A stretch of DNA of 64,000 nt, taken from Anagrus nilaparvatae. Taxonomy: Eukaryota > Arthropoda > Insecta > Hymenoptera > Mymaridae. The notes under the pieces are model-generated. The model saw only the letters and a list, made by a program, of their open reading frames with translations. It made no database searches and was not told where the DNA came from. Shown here in pieces: positions 35,400-47,280 of this stretch. The stretch covers positions 24,428,001 through 24,492,000 of the forward strand of contig JAKSXM010000014.1 of assembly GCA_022575985.1 (NCBI GenBank), in the 5' to 3' direction. The position numbers and the translations under genes were made by a program. Positions within the stretch are counted from its first letter, which is position 1, and every line of letters begins with the position of its first letter.

Positions 35400-38300
35400 C
35401 CTAATCAAATGGTTTCATGAAAGTGGATCCACCTTTTCTAAATATACAATAATTTTAATACTTTTTTAATTTATTTATATCTTGTTTTTTAATTACGCTG
35501 GCCTGAAGGGCCGTATTTGTTTTAGTTTTCCTCTACGTAGAATATTATCTTATTATTAGTAAACTTGGTTTATAAAAATTTTAACCAATTCAAATGGTTT
35601 CATGCAAGTAGATCCAAAGATTCTAAAAATACAATATTTTTGATACATATTTATATTTTTATATCTTGTTTTTTATTTCTCAGGCCTTTTGGACTGTATT
35701 TGTTAAGGTTTTTCTCTATTTTACATATTTTTTCATTATAAGTAAACTTGTTTTATAAAAATTTTAACCTATTCAAATGGTTTCATGAAAGTGGATCCAC
35801 CTTTTCTAAATATACAATAATTTTAATACTTTTTTAATTTATTTATATCTAGTTTTTTAATTACGCTGGCCTGAAGGGCCGTATTTGTTTTAGTTTTCCT
35901 CTACGTAGAATAATCTCTTATTATTAGTAAACTTGGTTTATAAAAATTTTAACCAATTCAAATGGTTTCATGCAAGTAGATCCAAAGATTCTAAAAATAC
36001 AATATTTTTGATACCTATTTAAATTTTTATATCTTGTTTATTTATTTCTCAGGCTTTTTGGACTGTATTTGTTAAGGTTTTTCTCTATTTTACATATTAT
36101 TTCATTATAAGTAAACTTGTTTTATAAAAATTTTAACCTATTCAAATGGTTTCATGAAAGTGGATCCACCTTTTCTAAATATACAATAATTTTAATACTT
36201 ATTTAATTTATTTATATCTTGTTTTTTAATTACGCTGGCCTGAAGGGCCGTATTTGTTTAAGTTTTTCTCTACGTAGAATATTCTCTCATTATTAGTAAA
36301 ATTGGTTTATAAAAATTTTAACCAATTCAAATGAATTCATAAAAGTGGATCCAAAGATTCTAAAAATACAATATTTTTGATACATATTTAAATTTTTATA
36401 TCTTGTTTTTTTATTTCTCAGGCCTTTTGGACTGTATTTATTTAAGTTTTTCTCTATTTTATATATTTTTCTATTATAAGTAAACTTGGTTTATAAGAAT
36501 TTTAACCAATTCAAATGGTTTCATGAAAGTGGATCCAACGTTTATAAAAATACAATAATTTTGATACCTATTTAAATTTTTTATATTATGTTTTTTTATT
36601 TCTCAGGCCTTTTGGACTGTATTTGTTTAAGTTTTTCTCTATTTTATATATTTTTCTATTATAATTAAACTTGGTTTATAAGAATTTTAACCAATTCAAA
36701 TGGTTTCATGAAAGTGGATCCACCTTTTCTAAATATACAATAATTTTAATACTTTTTTAATTTATTTATATCTTGTTTTTTAATTACGCTGGCCTGAAGG
36801 GCCGTATTTGTTTTAGTTTTCCTCTACGTAGAATATTATCTTATTATTAGTAAACTTGGTTTATAAAAATTTTAACCAATTCAAATGGTTTCATGCAAGT
36901 AGATCCAAAGATTCTAAAAATACAATATTTTTGATACATATTTATATTTTTATATCTTGTTTTTTATTTCTCAGGCCTTTTGGACTGTATTTGTTAAGGT
37001 TTTTCTCTATTTTACATATTTTTTCATTATAAGTAAACTTGTTTTATAAAAATTTTAACCTATTCAAATGGTTTCATGAAAGTGGATCCACCTTTTCTAA
37101 ATATACAATAATTTTAATACTTTTTTAATTTATTTATATCTAGTTTTTTAATTACGCTGGCCTGAAGGGCCGTATTTGTTTTAGTTTTCCTCTACGTAGA
37201 ATAATCTCTTATTATTAGTAAACTTGGTTTATAAAAATTTTAACCAATTCAAATGGTTTCATGCAAGTAGATCCAAAGATTCTAAAAATACAATATTTTT
37301 GATACCTATTTAAATTTTTATATCTTGTTTATTTATTTCTCAGGCTTTTTGGACTGTATTTGTTAAGGTTTTTCTCTATTTTACATATTATTTCATTATA
37401 AGTAAACTTGTTTTATAAAAATTTTAACCTATTCAAATGGTTTCATGAAAGTGGATCCACCTTTTCTAAATATACAATAATTTTAATACTTATTTAATTT
37501 ATTTATATCTTGTTTTTTAATTACGCTGGCCTGAAGGGCCGTATTTGTTTAAGTTTTTCTCTACGTAGAATATTCTCTCATTATTAGTAAAATTGGTTTA
37601 TAAAAATTTTAACCAATTCAAATGAATTCATAAAAGTGGATCCAAAGATTCTAAAAATACAATATTTTTGATACATATTTAAATTTTTATATCTTGTTTT
37701 TTTATTTCTCAGGCCTTTTGGACTGTATTTATTTAAGTTTTTCTCTATTTTATATATTTTTCTATTATAAGTAAACTTGGTTTATAAGAATTTTAACCAA
37801 TTCAAATGGTTTCATGAAAGTGGATCCAACGTTTATAAAAATACAATAATTTTGATACCTATTTAAATTTTTTATATTATGTTTTTTTATTTCTCAGGCC
37901 TTTTGGACTGTATTTGTTTAAGTTTTTCTCTATTTTATATATTTTTCTATTATAATTAAACTTGGTTTATAAGAATTTTAACCAATTCAAATGGTTTCAT
38001 GAAAGTGGATCCACCTTTTCTAAATATACAATAATTTTAATACTTTTTTAATTTATTTATATCTTGTTTTTTAATTACGCTGGCCTGAAGGGCCGTATTT
38101 GTTTTAGTTTTCCTCTACGTAGAATATTATCTTATTATTAGTAAACTTGGTTTATAAAAATTTTAACCAATTCAAATGGTTTCATGCAAGTAGATCCAAA
38201 GATTCTAAAAATACAATATTTTTGATACATATTTATATTTTTATATCTTGTTTTTTATTTCTCAGGCCTTTTGGACTGTATTTGTTAAGGTTTTTCTCTA

Positions 38301-39272
38301 TTTTACATATTTTTTCATTATAAGTAAACTTGTTTTATAAAAATTTTAACCTATTCAAATGGTTTCATGAAAGTGGATCCACCTTTTCTAAATATACAAT
38401 AATTTTAATACTTTTTTAACTTATTTATATCTTGTTTTTTAATTACGCTGGCCTGAAGGGCCGTATTTGTTTTAGTTTTCCTCTACGTAGAATAATCTCT
38501 TATTATTAGTAACCTTGGTTTATAAAAATTTTAACCAATTCAAATGGTTTCATGCAAGTAGATCCAAAGATTCTAAAAATACAATATTTTTGATACCTAT
38601 TTAAATTTTTATATCTTGTTTATTTATTTCTCAGGCTTTTTGGACTGTATTTGTTAAGGTTTTTCTCTATTTTACATATTATTTCATTATAAGTAAACTT
38701 GTTTTATAAAAATTTTAACCTATTCAAATGGTTTCATGAAAGTGGATCCACCTTTTCTAAATATACAATAATATTAATACTTATTTAATTTATTTATATC
38801 TTGTTTTTTAATTACGCTGGCCTGAAGGGCCGTATTTGTTTAAGTTTTTCTCTACGTAGAATATTCTCTCATTATTAGTAAAATTGGTTTAAAAAAATTT
38901 TAACCAATTCAAATGAATTCATAAAAGTGGATCCAAAGATTCTAAAAATACAATATTTTTGATACATATTTAAATTTTTATATCTTGTTTTTTTATTTCT
39001 CAGGCCTTTTGGACTGTATTTATTTAAGTTTTTCTCTATTTTATATATTTTTCTATTATAAGTAAACTTGGTTTATAAGAATTTTAACCAATTCAAATGG
39101 TTTCATGAAAGTGGATCCAACGTTTATAAAAATACAATAATTTTGATACCTATTTAAATTTTTTATATTATGTTTTTTTATTTCTCAGGCCTTTTGGACT
39201 GTATTTGTTTAAGTTTTTCTCTATTTTATATATTTTTCTATTATAAGTAAACTTGGTTTATAAGAATTTTAA
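35400..39272 (+). repeat. Three tandem 7-mer HOR units (3 x 1,291 bp)
   Basis: Units are 35,400-36,690, 36,691-37,981 and 37,982-39,272, each C', A, C', A, C', E, B, with GAATTC at 36,333, 37,624 and 38,915. This is the most regular stretch of the window. Few differences separate the copies, for example TATCTAGTTTTTT in the first two against TATCTTGTTTTTT in the third, TAACCTTGG near 38,510, and GGTTTAAAAAAATTTT near 38,886. The first monomers of units 2 and 3 begin like C and finish like C', marking the exchange that removed two monomers from the 9-mer form. Confidence 0.88.
36322..36505 (+). repeat. Reference monomer E (EcoRI-site alpha form, 184 bp)
   Basis: E has CCAATTCAAATGAATTC at its start, creating GAATTC, then CATAAAAGTGGATCCAAAG. 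Its right part is B-like (TTTATTTAAGTTTTTCTC, TATAAGAATT) in most copies. I find GAATTC at 29,635; 30,926; 31,480; 34,674; 36,333; 37,624; 38,915; 39,838; 40,769; 41,323 and 43,962, and nowhere else in the window. The change hits the otherwise very constant CAAATGGTTTCATG region. Confidence 0.88.
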
Positions 39273-39826
39273 CTAATTCAAATGGTTTCATGAAAGTGGA
39301 TCCACCTTTTCTAAATATACAATAATTTTAATACTTATTTAATTTATTTATATCTTGTTTTTTAATTACGCTGGCCTGGTGGGCCGTATTTGTTTTAGTT
39401 TTCCTCTACGTAGAATATTCTCTTATTATTAGTAAATTTGGTTTATAAAAATTTTAACCAATTCAAATGGTTTCAAGCAAGTAGATCCAAAGATTCTAAA
39501 AATACAATATTTTTGATACCTATTTATATTTTTATATCTTGTTTTTTTATTTCTCAGGCCTTTTGGACTGTATTTGTTAAGGTTTTTCTCTATTTTACAT
39601 ATTTTTTCATTATAAGTAAACGTGTTTTATAAAAATTTTAACCTATTCAAATGGTTTCATGAAAGTGGATCCACCTTTTCTAAATATACAATAATTTTAA
39701 TACTTATTTAATTTATTTATATCTTGTTTTTTAATTACGCTGGCCTGAAGGGCCGTATTTGTTTAAGTTTTTCTCTACGTAGAATATTCTCTCATTATTA
39801 GTAAAATTGGTTTATAAAAATTTTAA
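39273..39826 (+). repeat. C-A-C' spacer monomers after the 7-mer run
   Basis: Three monomers: C (starting CTAATTC, a single change from CCAATTC, with GGCCTGGTGGGCC and CTACGTAG, so a C/C' mixture), A at 39,458, and C' at 39,642. The A ends TAAACGTG. They lead into the 8-mer duplication. Confidence 0.75.
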
Positions 39827-42215
39827 CCAATTCAAATGAATTCATAAAAGTGGATCCAAAGATTCTAAAAATACAAAATTTTTGATACCTATTTAAATTT
39901 TTATATCTTGTTTTTTTATTTCTCAGGCCTTTTGGACTGTATTTGTTAAGGTTTTTCTCTATTTTACATATTTTTTCATTATAAGTAAACGTGTTTTATA
40001 AAAATTTTAACCTATTCAAATGGTTTCATGAAAGTGGATCCACCTTTTCTAAATATACAATAATTTTAATACTTATTTAATTTATTTATATCTTGTTTTT
40101 TAATTACGCTGGCCTGAACGGCCGTATTTGATTAAGTTTTTATCTGCGTAGAATATTCTCTCATTATTAGTAAACTGAGTTTATAAAAATTTTAACCAAT
40201 TCAAATGGTTTCATGCAAGTGGATCCAACGTCTATAAAAATACAATAATTTTATAATTTTAATACTTATTTAATTTATTTATATCTTGTTTTTTAATTAC
40301 GCTGGCCTGAAGGGCCATATTTGTTTTAGTTTTCCTCTACGTAGAATATTCTCTTATTATTAGTAAATTTGGTTTATAAAAATTTTAACCAATTCAAATG
40401 GTTTCATGTAAGTAGATCCAAAGATTCTAAAAATACAAAATTTTTGATACCTATTTAAATTTTTATATCTTGTTTTTTTATTTCTCAGGCATTTTGGACT
40501 GTATTTGTTAAGGTTTTTCTCTATTTTACATATTTTTTCATTATAAGTAAACGTGTTTTATAAAAATTTTAACCTATTCAAATGGTTTCATGAAAGTGGA
40601 TCCACCTTTTCTAAATATACAATAATTTTAATACTTATTTAATTTATTTATATCTTGTTTTTTAATTACGCTGGCCTGAAGGGCCGTATTTGTTTAAGTT
40701 TTTCTCTACGTAGAATATTCTCTCATTATTAGTAAAATTGGTTTAAAAAAATTTTAACCAATTCAAATGAATTCATAAAAGTGGATCCAAAGATTCTAAA
40801 AATACAATATTTTTGATACATATTTAAATTTTTATATCTTGTTTTTTTATTTCTCAGGCCTTTTGGACTGTATTTATTTAAGTTTTTCTCTATTTTATAT
40901 ATTTTTCTATTATAAGTAAACTTGGTTTATAAGAATTTTAACCAATTCAAATGGTTTCATGAAAGTGGCTCCAACGTTTATAAAAATACAATAATTTTGA
41001 TACCTATTTAAATTTTTTATATTATGTTTTTTTATTTCTCAGGCCTTTTGGACTGTATTTGTTAAGGTTTTTCTCTATTTTACATATTTTTTCATTATAA
41101 GTAAACGTGTTTTATAAAAATTTTAACCTATTCAAATGGTTTCATGAAAGTGGATCCACCTTTTCTAAATATACAATAATTTTAATACTTATTTAATTTA
41201 TTTATATCTTGTTTTTTAATTACGCTGGCCTGAAGGGCCGTATTTGTTTAAGTTTTTCTCTACGTAGAATATTCTCTCATTATTAGTAAAATTGGTTTAT
41301 AAAAATTTTAACCAATTCAAATGAATTCATAAAAGTGGATCCAAAGATTCTAAAAATACAAAATTTTTGATACCTATTTAAATTTTTATATCTTGTTTTT
41401 TTATTTCTCAGGCCTTTTGGACTGTATTTGTTAAGGTTTTTCTGTATTTTACATATTTTTTCATTATAAGTAAACGTGTTTTATAAAAATTTTAACCTAT
41501 TCAAATGGTTTCATGAAAGTGGATCCACCTTTTCTAAATATACAATAATTTTAATACTTATTTAATTTATTTATATCTTGTTTTTTAATTACGCTGGCCT
41601 GAACGGCCGTATTTGATTAAGTTTTTATCTGCGTAGAATATTCTCTCATTATTAGTAAACTGAGTTTATAAAAATTTTAACCAATTCAAATGGTTTCATG
41701 CAAGTGGATCCAACGTCTATAAAAATACAATAATTTTATAATTTTAATACTTATTTAATTTATTTATATCTTGTTTTTTAATTACGCTGGCCTGAAGGGC
41801 CATATTTGTTTTAGTTTTCCTCTACGTAGAATATTCTCTTATTATTAGTAAATTTGGTTTATAAAAATTTTAACCAATTCAAATGGTTTCATGTAAGTAG
41901 ATCCAAAGATTCTAAAAATACAAAATTTTTGATACCTATTTAAATTTTTATATCTTGTTTTTTTATTTCTCAGGCCTTTTGGACTGTATTTGTTAAGGTT
42001 TTTCTCTATTTTACATATTTTTTCATTATAAGTAAACGTGTTTTATAAAAATTTTAACCTATTCAAATGGTTTCATGAAAGTGGATCCACCTTTTCTAAA
42101 TATACAATAATTTTAATACTTATTTAATTTATTTATATCTTGTTTTTTAATTACGCTGGCCTGAAGGGCCGTATTTGTTTAAGTTTTTCTCTACGTAGAA
42201 TATTCTCTCATTATT
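39827..42215 (+). repeat. 8-mer tandem duplication (1,485-bp step, second copy partial)
   Basis: Unit 1 (39,827-41,311) is E, C', H, A, C', E, B, C'. Unit 2 starts at 41,312 and follows the same order for about five monomers before changing near 42,215. Equivalent marks: GAATTC at 39,838 and 41,323, GGCCTGAACGGCC at 40,111 and 41,596, H near 40,195 and 41,680, ATGTAAGTAG in the next A. Differences include CAGGCATTTTGG (unit 1) against CAGGCCTTTTGG (unit 2). The B of unit 1 has GGCTCC in place of GGATCC near 40,968. Confidence 0.78.
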
Positions 42216-44683
42216 AGTAAACTTAGTTTATAAAAATTTTAACCAATTCAAATGGTTTCATGCAAGTATATCCAAAGATTCTAAAAATACAATATTTTTG
42301 ATACCTATTTATATTTTTATATCTTGTTTTTTTATTTCTCAGGCCTTTTGGACTGTATTTTTTAAGGTTTTTCTCTATTTTACATATTTTTTCATTATAA
42401 GTAATCTTGTTTTATAAAAATTTTAACCTATTCAAATGGTCATTATAAGTAAACTTGTTTTATAAAAATTTTAACCTATTCAAATGGTTTCATGCAAGTG
42501 GATCCAACGTTTATAAAAATACAATAATTTTGATACCTATTTAAATTTTTTATATTATGTTTTTTTATTTCTCAGGCCTTTTGGACTGTATTTGTTTAAG
42601 TTTTTCTCTATTTTATATATTTTTCTATTATAATTAAACTTGGTTTATAAGAATTTTAACCAATTCAAATGGTTTCATGAAAGTGGATCCACCTTTTCTA
42701 AATATACAATAATTTTAATACTTATTTAATTTATTTATATCTTGTTTTTTAATTACGCTGGCCTGGTGGGCCGTATTCGTTTTAGTTTTCCTCTACATAG
42801 AATATTCTCTTATTATTAGTAAACTTGGTTTATAAAAATTTTAACCAATTCAAATGGTTTCAAGCAAGTAGATCCAAAGATTCTAAAAATACAATATTTT
42901 TGATACCTATTTATATTTTTATATCTTGTTTTTTTATTTCTCAGGCCTTTTGGACTGTATTTGTTAAGGTTTTTCTCTATTTTACATATTTTTTCATTAT
43001 AAGTAAACTTGTTTTATAAAAATTTTAACCTAATCAAATGGTTTCATGAAAGTGGATCCACCTTTTCTAAATATACAATAATTTTAATACTTTTTTAATT
43101 TATTTATATCTTGTTTTTTAATTACGCTGGCCTGAAGGGCCGTATTTGTTTTAGTTTTCCTCTACGTAGAATATTATCTTATTATTAGTAAACTTGGTTT
43201 ATAAAAATTTTAACCAATTCAAATGGTTTCATGCAAGTAGATCCAAAGATTCTAAAAATACAATATTTTTGATACATATTTATATTTTTATATCTTGTTT
43301 TTTATTTCTCAGGCCTTTTGGACTGTATTTGTTAAGGTTTTTCTCTATTTTACATATTTTTTCATTATAAGTAAACTTGTTTTATAAAAATTTTAACCTA
43401 TTCAAATGGTTTCATGAAAGTGGATCCACCTTTTCTAAATATACAATAATTTTAATACTTTTTTAATTTATTTATATCTTGTTTTTTAATTACGCTGGCC
43501 TGAAGGGCCGTATTTGTTTTAGTTTTCCTCTACGTAGAATAATCTCTTATTATTAGTAAACTTGGTTTATAAAAATTTTAACCAATTCAAATGGTTTCAT
43601 GCAAGTAGATCCAAAGATTCTAAAAATACAATATTTTTGATACCTATTTAAATTTTTATATCTTGTTTATTTATTTCTCAGGCTTTTTGGACTGTATTTG
43701 TTAAGGTTTTTCTCTATTTTACATATTATTTCATTATAAGTAAACTTGTTTTATAAAAATTTTAACCTATTCAAATGGTTTCATGAAAGTGGATCCACCT
43801 TTTCTAAATATACAATAATTTTAATACTTATTTAATTTATTTATATCTTGTTTTTTAATTACGCTGGCCTGAAGGGCCGTATTTGTTTAAGTTTTTCTCT
43901 ACGTAGAATATTCTCTCATTATTAGTAAAATTGGTTTATAAAAATTTTAACCAATTCAAATGAATTCATAAAAGTGGATCCAAAGATTCTAAAAATACAA
44001 TATTTTTGATACATATTTAAATTTTTATATCTTGTTTTTTTATTTCTCAGGCCTTTTGGACTGTATTTATTTAAGTTTTTCTCTATTTTATATATTTTTC
44101 TATTATAAGTAAACTTGGTTTATAAGAATTTTAACCAATTCAAATGGTTTCATGAAAGTGGATCCAACGTTTATAAAAATACAATAATTTTGATACCTAT
44201 TTAAATTTTTTATATTATGTTTTTTTATTTCTCAGGCCTTTTGGACTGTATTTGTTTAAGTTTTTCTCTATTTTATATATTTTTCTATTATAATTAAACT
44301 TGGTTTATAAGAATTTTAACCAATTCAAATGGTTTCATGAAAGTGGATCCACCTTTTCTAAATATACAATAATTTTAATACTTTTTTAATTTATTTATAT
44401 TTTGTTTTTTAATTACGCTGGCCTGGTGGGCCGTATTTGTTTTAGTTTTCCTCTACATAGAATATTCTCTTATTATTAGTAAACTTGGTTTATAAAAATT
44501 TTAACCAATTCAAATGGTTTCATGCAAGTAGATCCAAAGATTCTAAAAATACAATATTTTTGATACATATTTATATTTTTATATCTTGTTTTTTATTTCT
44601 CAGGCCTTTTGGACTGTATTTGTTAAGCTTTTTCTCTATTTTACATATTTTTTCATTATAAGTAAACTTGTTTTATAAAAATT
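41478..44683 (+). repeat. Segmental copy of ~32,190-35,395 (9,288-bp shift)
   Basis: About 3.2 kb match at a constant shift of 9,288 bp. The match covers GGCCTGAACGGCC, H, the 48-bp remnant, CCTAATC (43,029) and GAATTC (43,962). From about 42.42 kb the segment equally matches sequence from ~28.09 kb at 14,327 bp, so three copies of the 9-mer exist (28,702; 33,741; 43,029). It overlaps the second half of the 8-mer duplication, showing events layered on each other. Confidence 0.82.
42427..42474 (+). repeat. Truncated monomer remnant, second copy (48 bp)
   Basis: It has the same length and the same internal junction (ATGGTCATTATAAG) as 33,139-33,186, exactly 9,288 bp downstream. The neighbouring A carries the same private changes (GCAAGTATATCC, TATTTTTTAAGG, TAATCTTG). 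The deletion therefore happened once and was copied with its flanks. Confidence 0.9.
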
Positions 44684-44687
44684 TTAA

Positions 44688-45242
44688 CCTATTCAAATGG
44701 TTTCATGAAAGTGGATCCACCTTTTCTAAATATACAATAATTTTAATACTTTTTTAATTTATTTATATCTTGTTTTTTAATTATGCTGGCCTGAAGGGCC
44801 GTATTTGTTTTAGTTTTCCTCTACATAGAATATTCTCTTATTATTGGTAAACTTGGTTTATAAAAATTTTAACCAATTCAAATGGTTTCAAGCAAGTAGA
44901 TCCAAAGATTCTAAAAATACAATATTTTTGATACCTATTTATATTTTTATATCTTGTTTTTTTATTTCTCAGGCCTTTTGGACTGTATTTGTTAAGGTTT
45001 TTCTCTATTTTACATATTTTTTCATTATAAGTAAACTTGTTTTATAAAAATTTTAACCTATTCAAATGGTTTCATGCAAGTGGATCCAACGTTTATAAAA
45101 ATACAATAATTTTGATACCTATTTAAATTTTTTATATTATGTTTTTTTTATTTCTCAGGCCTTTTGGACTGTATTTGTTTAAGTTTTTCTCTATTTTATA
45201 TAATTTTCTATTATAAGTAAACTTGGTTTATAAGAATTTTAA
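44688..45242 (+). repeat. C'-A-B monomers bridging two segmental copies
   Basis: C' here has AATTATGCTGGCC (CpG lost) and CTACATAG, and is followed by ATTATTGGTAAAC, all shared with 30,361-30,545 at 14,327 bp. The A at 44,873 ends TAAACTTG whereas its counterpart at 30,546 ends TAAACGTG, which places the end of the copy near 45,040. The following B carries TATATAATTTTC. Confidence 0.75.
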
Positions 45243-46911
45243 CCAATTCAAATGGTTTCATGAAAGTGGATCCACCTTTTCTAAATATACAATAATTTTA
45301 ATACTTATTTAATTTATTTATATCTTGTTTTTTAATTACGCTGGCCTGGTGGGCCGTATTTGTTTTAGTTTTCCTCTACATAGAAAATTCTCTTATTATT
45401 AGTAAACTTGGTTTATAAAAATTTTAACCAATTCAAATGGTTTCAAGCAAGTAGATCCAAAGATTCTAAAAATACAATATTTTTGATACCTATTTATATT
45501 TTTATATCTTGTTTTTTTATTTCTCAGGCCTTTTGGACTGTATTTGTTAAGGTTTTTCTCTATTTTACATATTTTTTCATTATAAGTAAACTTGTTTTAT
45601 AAAAATTTTAACCTATTCAAATGGTTTCATGAAAGTGGATCCACCTTTTCTAAATATACAATAATTTGAATACTTATTTAATTTATTTATATCTTGTTTT
45701 TTAATTACGCTGGCCTGAACGGCCGTATTTGATTAAGTTTTTATCTGCGTAGAATATTCTCTCATTATTAGTAAACTGAGTTTATAAAAATTTTAACCAA
45801 TTCAAATGGTTTCATGCAAGTGGATCCAACGTTTATAAAAATACAATAATTTTATAATTTTAATACTTATTTAATTTATTTATATCTTGTTTTTTAATTA
45901 CGCTGGCCTGAAGGGCCATATTTGTTTTAGTTTTCCTCTACGTAGAATATTCTCTTATTATTAGTAAATTTGGTTTATAAAAATTTTAACCAATTCAAAT
46001 GGTTTCATGCAAGTAGATCCAAAGATTCTAAAAATACAAAATTTTTGATACCTATTTAAATTTTTAAATCTTGTTTTTTTATTTCTCAGGCCTTTTGGAC
46101 TGTATTTGTTAAGGTTTTTCTCTATTTTACATATTTTTTCATTATAAGTAAACGTGTTTTATAAAAATTTTAACCTATTCAAATGGTTTCATGAAAGTGG
46201 ATCCACCTTTTCTAAATATACAATAATTTTAATACTTATTTAATTTATTTATATCTTGTTTTTTAATTACGCTGGCCTGAAGGGCCGTATTTGTTTAAGT
46301 TTTTCTCTACGTAGAATATTCTCTCGTTATTAGTAAACTTAGTTTATAAAAATTTTAACCAATTCAAATGGTTTCATGCAAGTAGATCCAAAGATTCTAA
46401 AAATACAATATTTTTGATACCTATTTAAATTTTTATATCTTGTTTATTTATTTCTCAGGCCTTTTGGACTGTATTTTTTAAGGTTTTTCTCTATTTTACA
46501 TATTTTTTCATTATATGTAAACTTGTTTTATAAAAATTTTAACCTATTCAAATGGTTTCATGAAAGTGGATCCACCTTTTCTAAATATACAATTATTTTA
46601 ATACTTATTTAATTTATTTATATTTTGTTTTTTAATTACGCTGGCCTAAAGGGCCGTGTTTGTTTTAGTTTTCCTCTACGTAGAATATTCTCTTATTATT
46701 AGTAAACTTGGTTTATAAAGATTTTAACCAATTCAAATGGTTTCAAGCAAGTAGATCCAAAGATTCTAATAATACAATATTTTTGATACCTATTTATATT
46801 TTTATATCTTGTTTTTTTATTTCTCAGGCCTTTTGGATTGTATTTGTTAAGGTTTTTCTCTATTTTACATATTTTTTCATTATAAGTAAACTTGTTTTAT
46901 AAAAATTTTAA
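45243..46911 (+). repeat. Module C-A-C'-H-A-C'-A-C'-A, copy 3
   Basis: It matches 24,817-26,485 at 20,426 bp along its whole length. Private differences include ATAATTTGAATAC near 45,664, TTTTTAAATCTTG near 46,070, TCTCGTTATTAG near 46,325 and ATTATATGTAAAC near 46,512, so it is an aged copy, not a repeated assembly segment. Confidence 0.8.
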
Positions 46912-47280
46912 CCTATTCAAATGGTTTCATGAAAGTGGATCCACCTTTTCTAAATATACAATAATTTTAATACTTTTTTAATTTATTTATATCTTGTTTT
47001 TTAATTACGCTGGCCTGAAGGGCCGTATTTGTTTTAGTATTCCTCTACGTAGAATATTCTCTTATTATTAGTAAACTTAGTTTATAAAAATTTTAACCAA
47101 TTCAAATGGTTTCATGCAAGTAGATCCAAAGATTCTAAGAATACAATATTTTTGATACCTATTTAAATTTTTATATCTTGTTTATTTATTTCTCAGGCTT
47201 TTTGGACTGTATTTGTTAAGGTTTTTCTCTATTTTACATATTTTTTCATTATAAGTAAACTTGTTTTATAAAAATTTTAA
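46912..47280 (+). repeat. C'-A dimer before the 20-mer duplication
   Basis: Two monomers: C' with TAGTATTCCTCTACG near 47,037, and A with TCTAAGAATAC near 47,135. These private changes were not found elsewhere. They lead into the first 20-mer unit. Confidence 0.7.
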
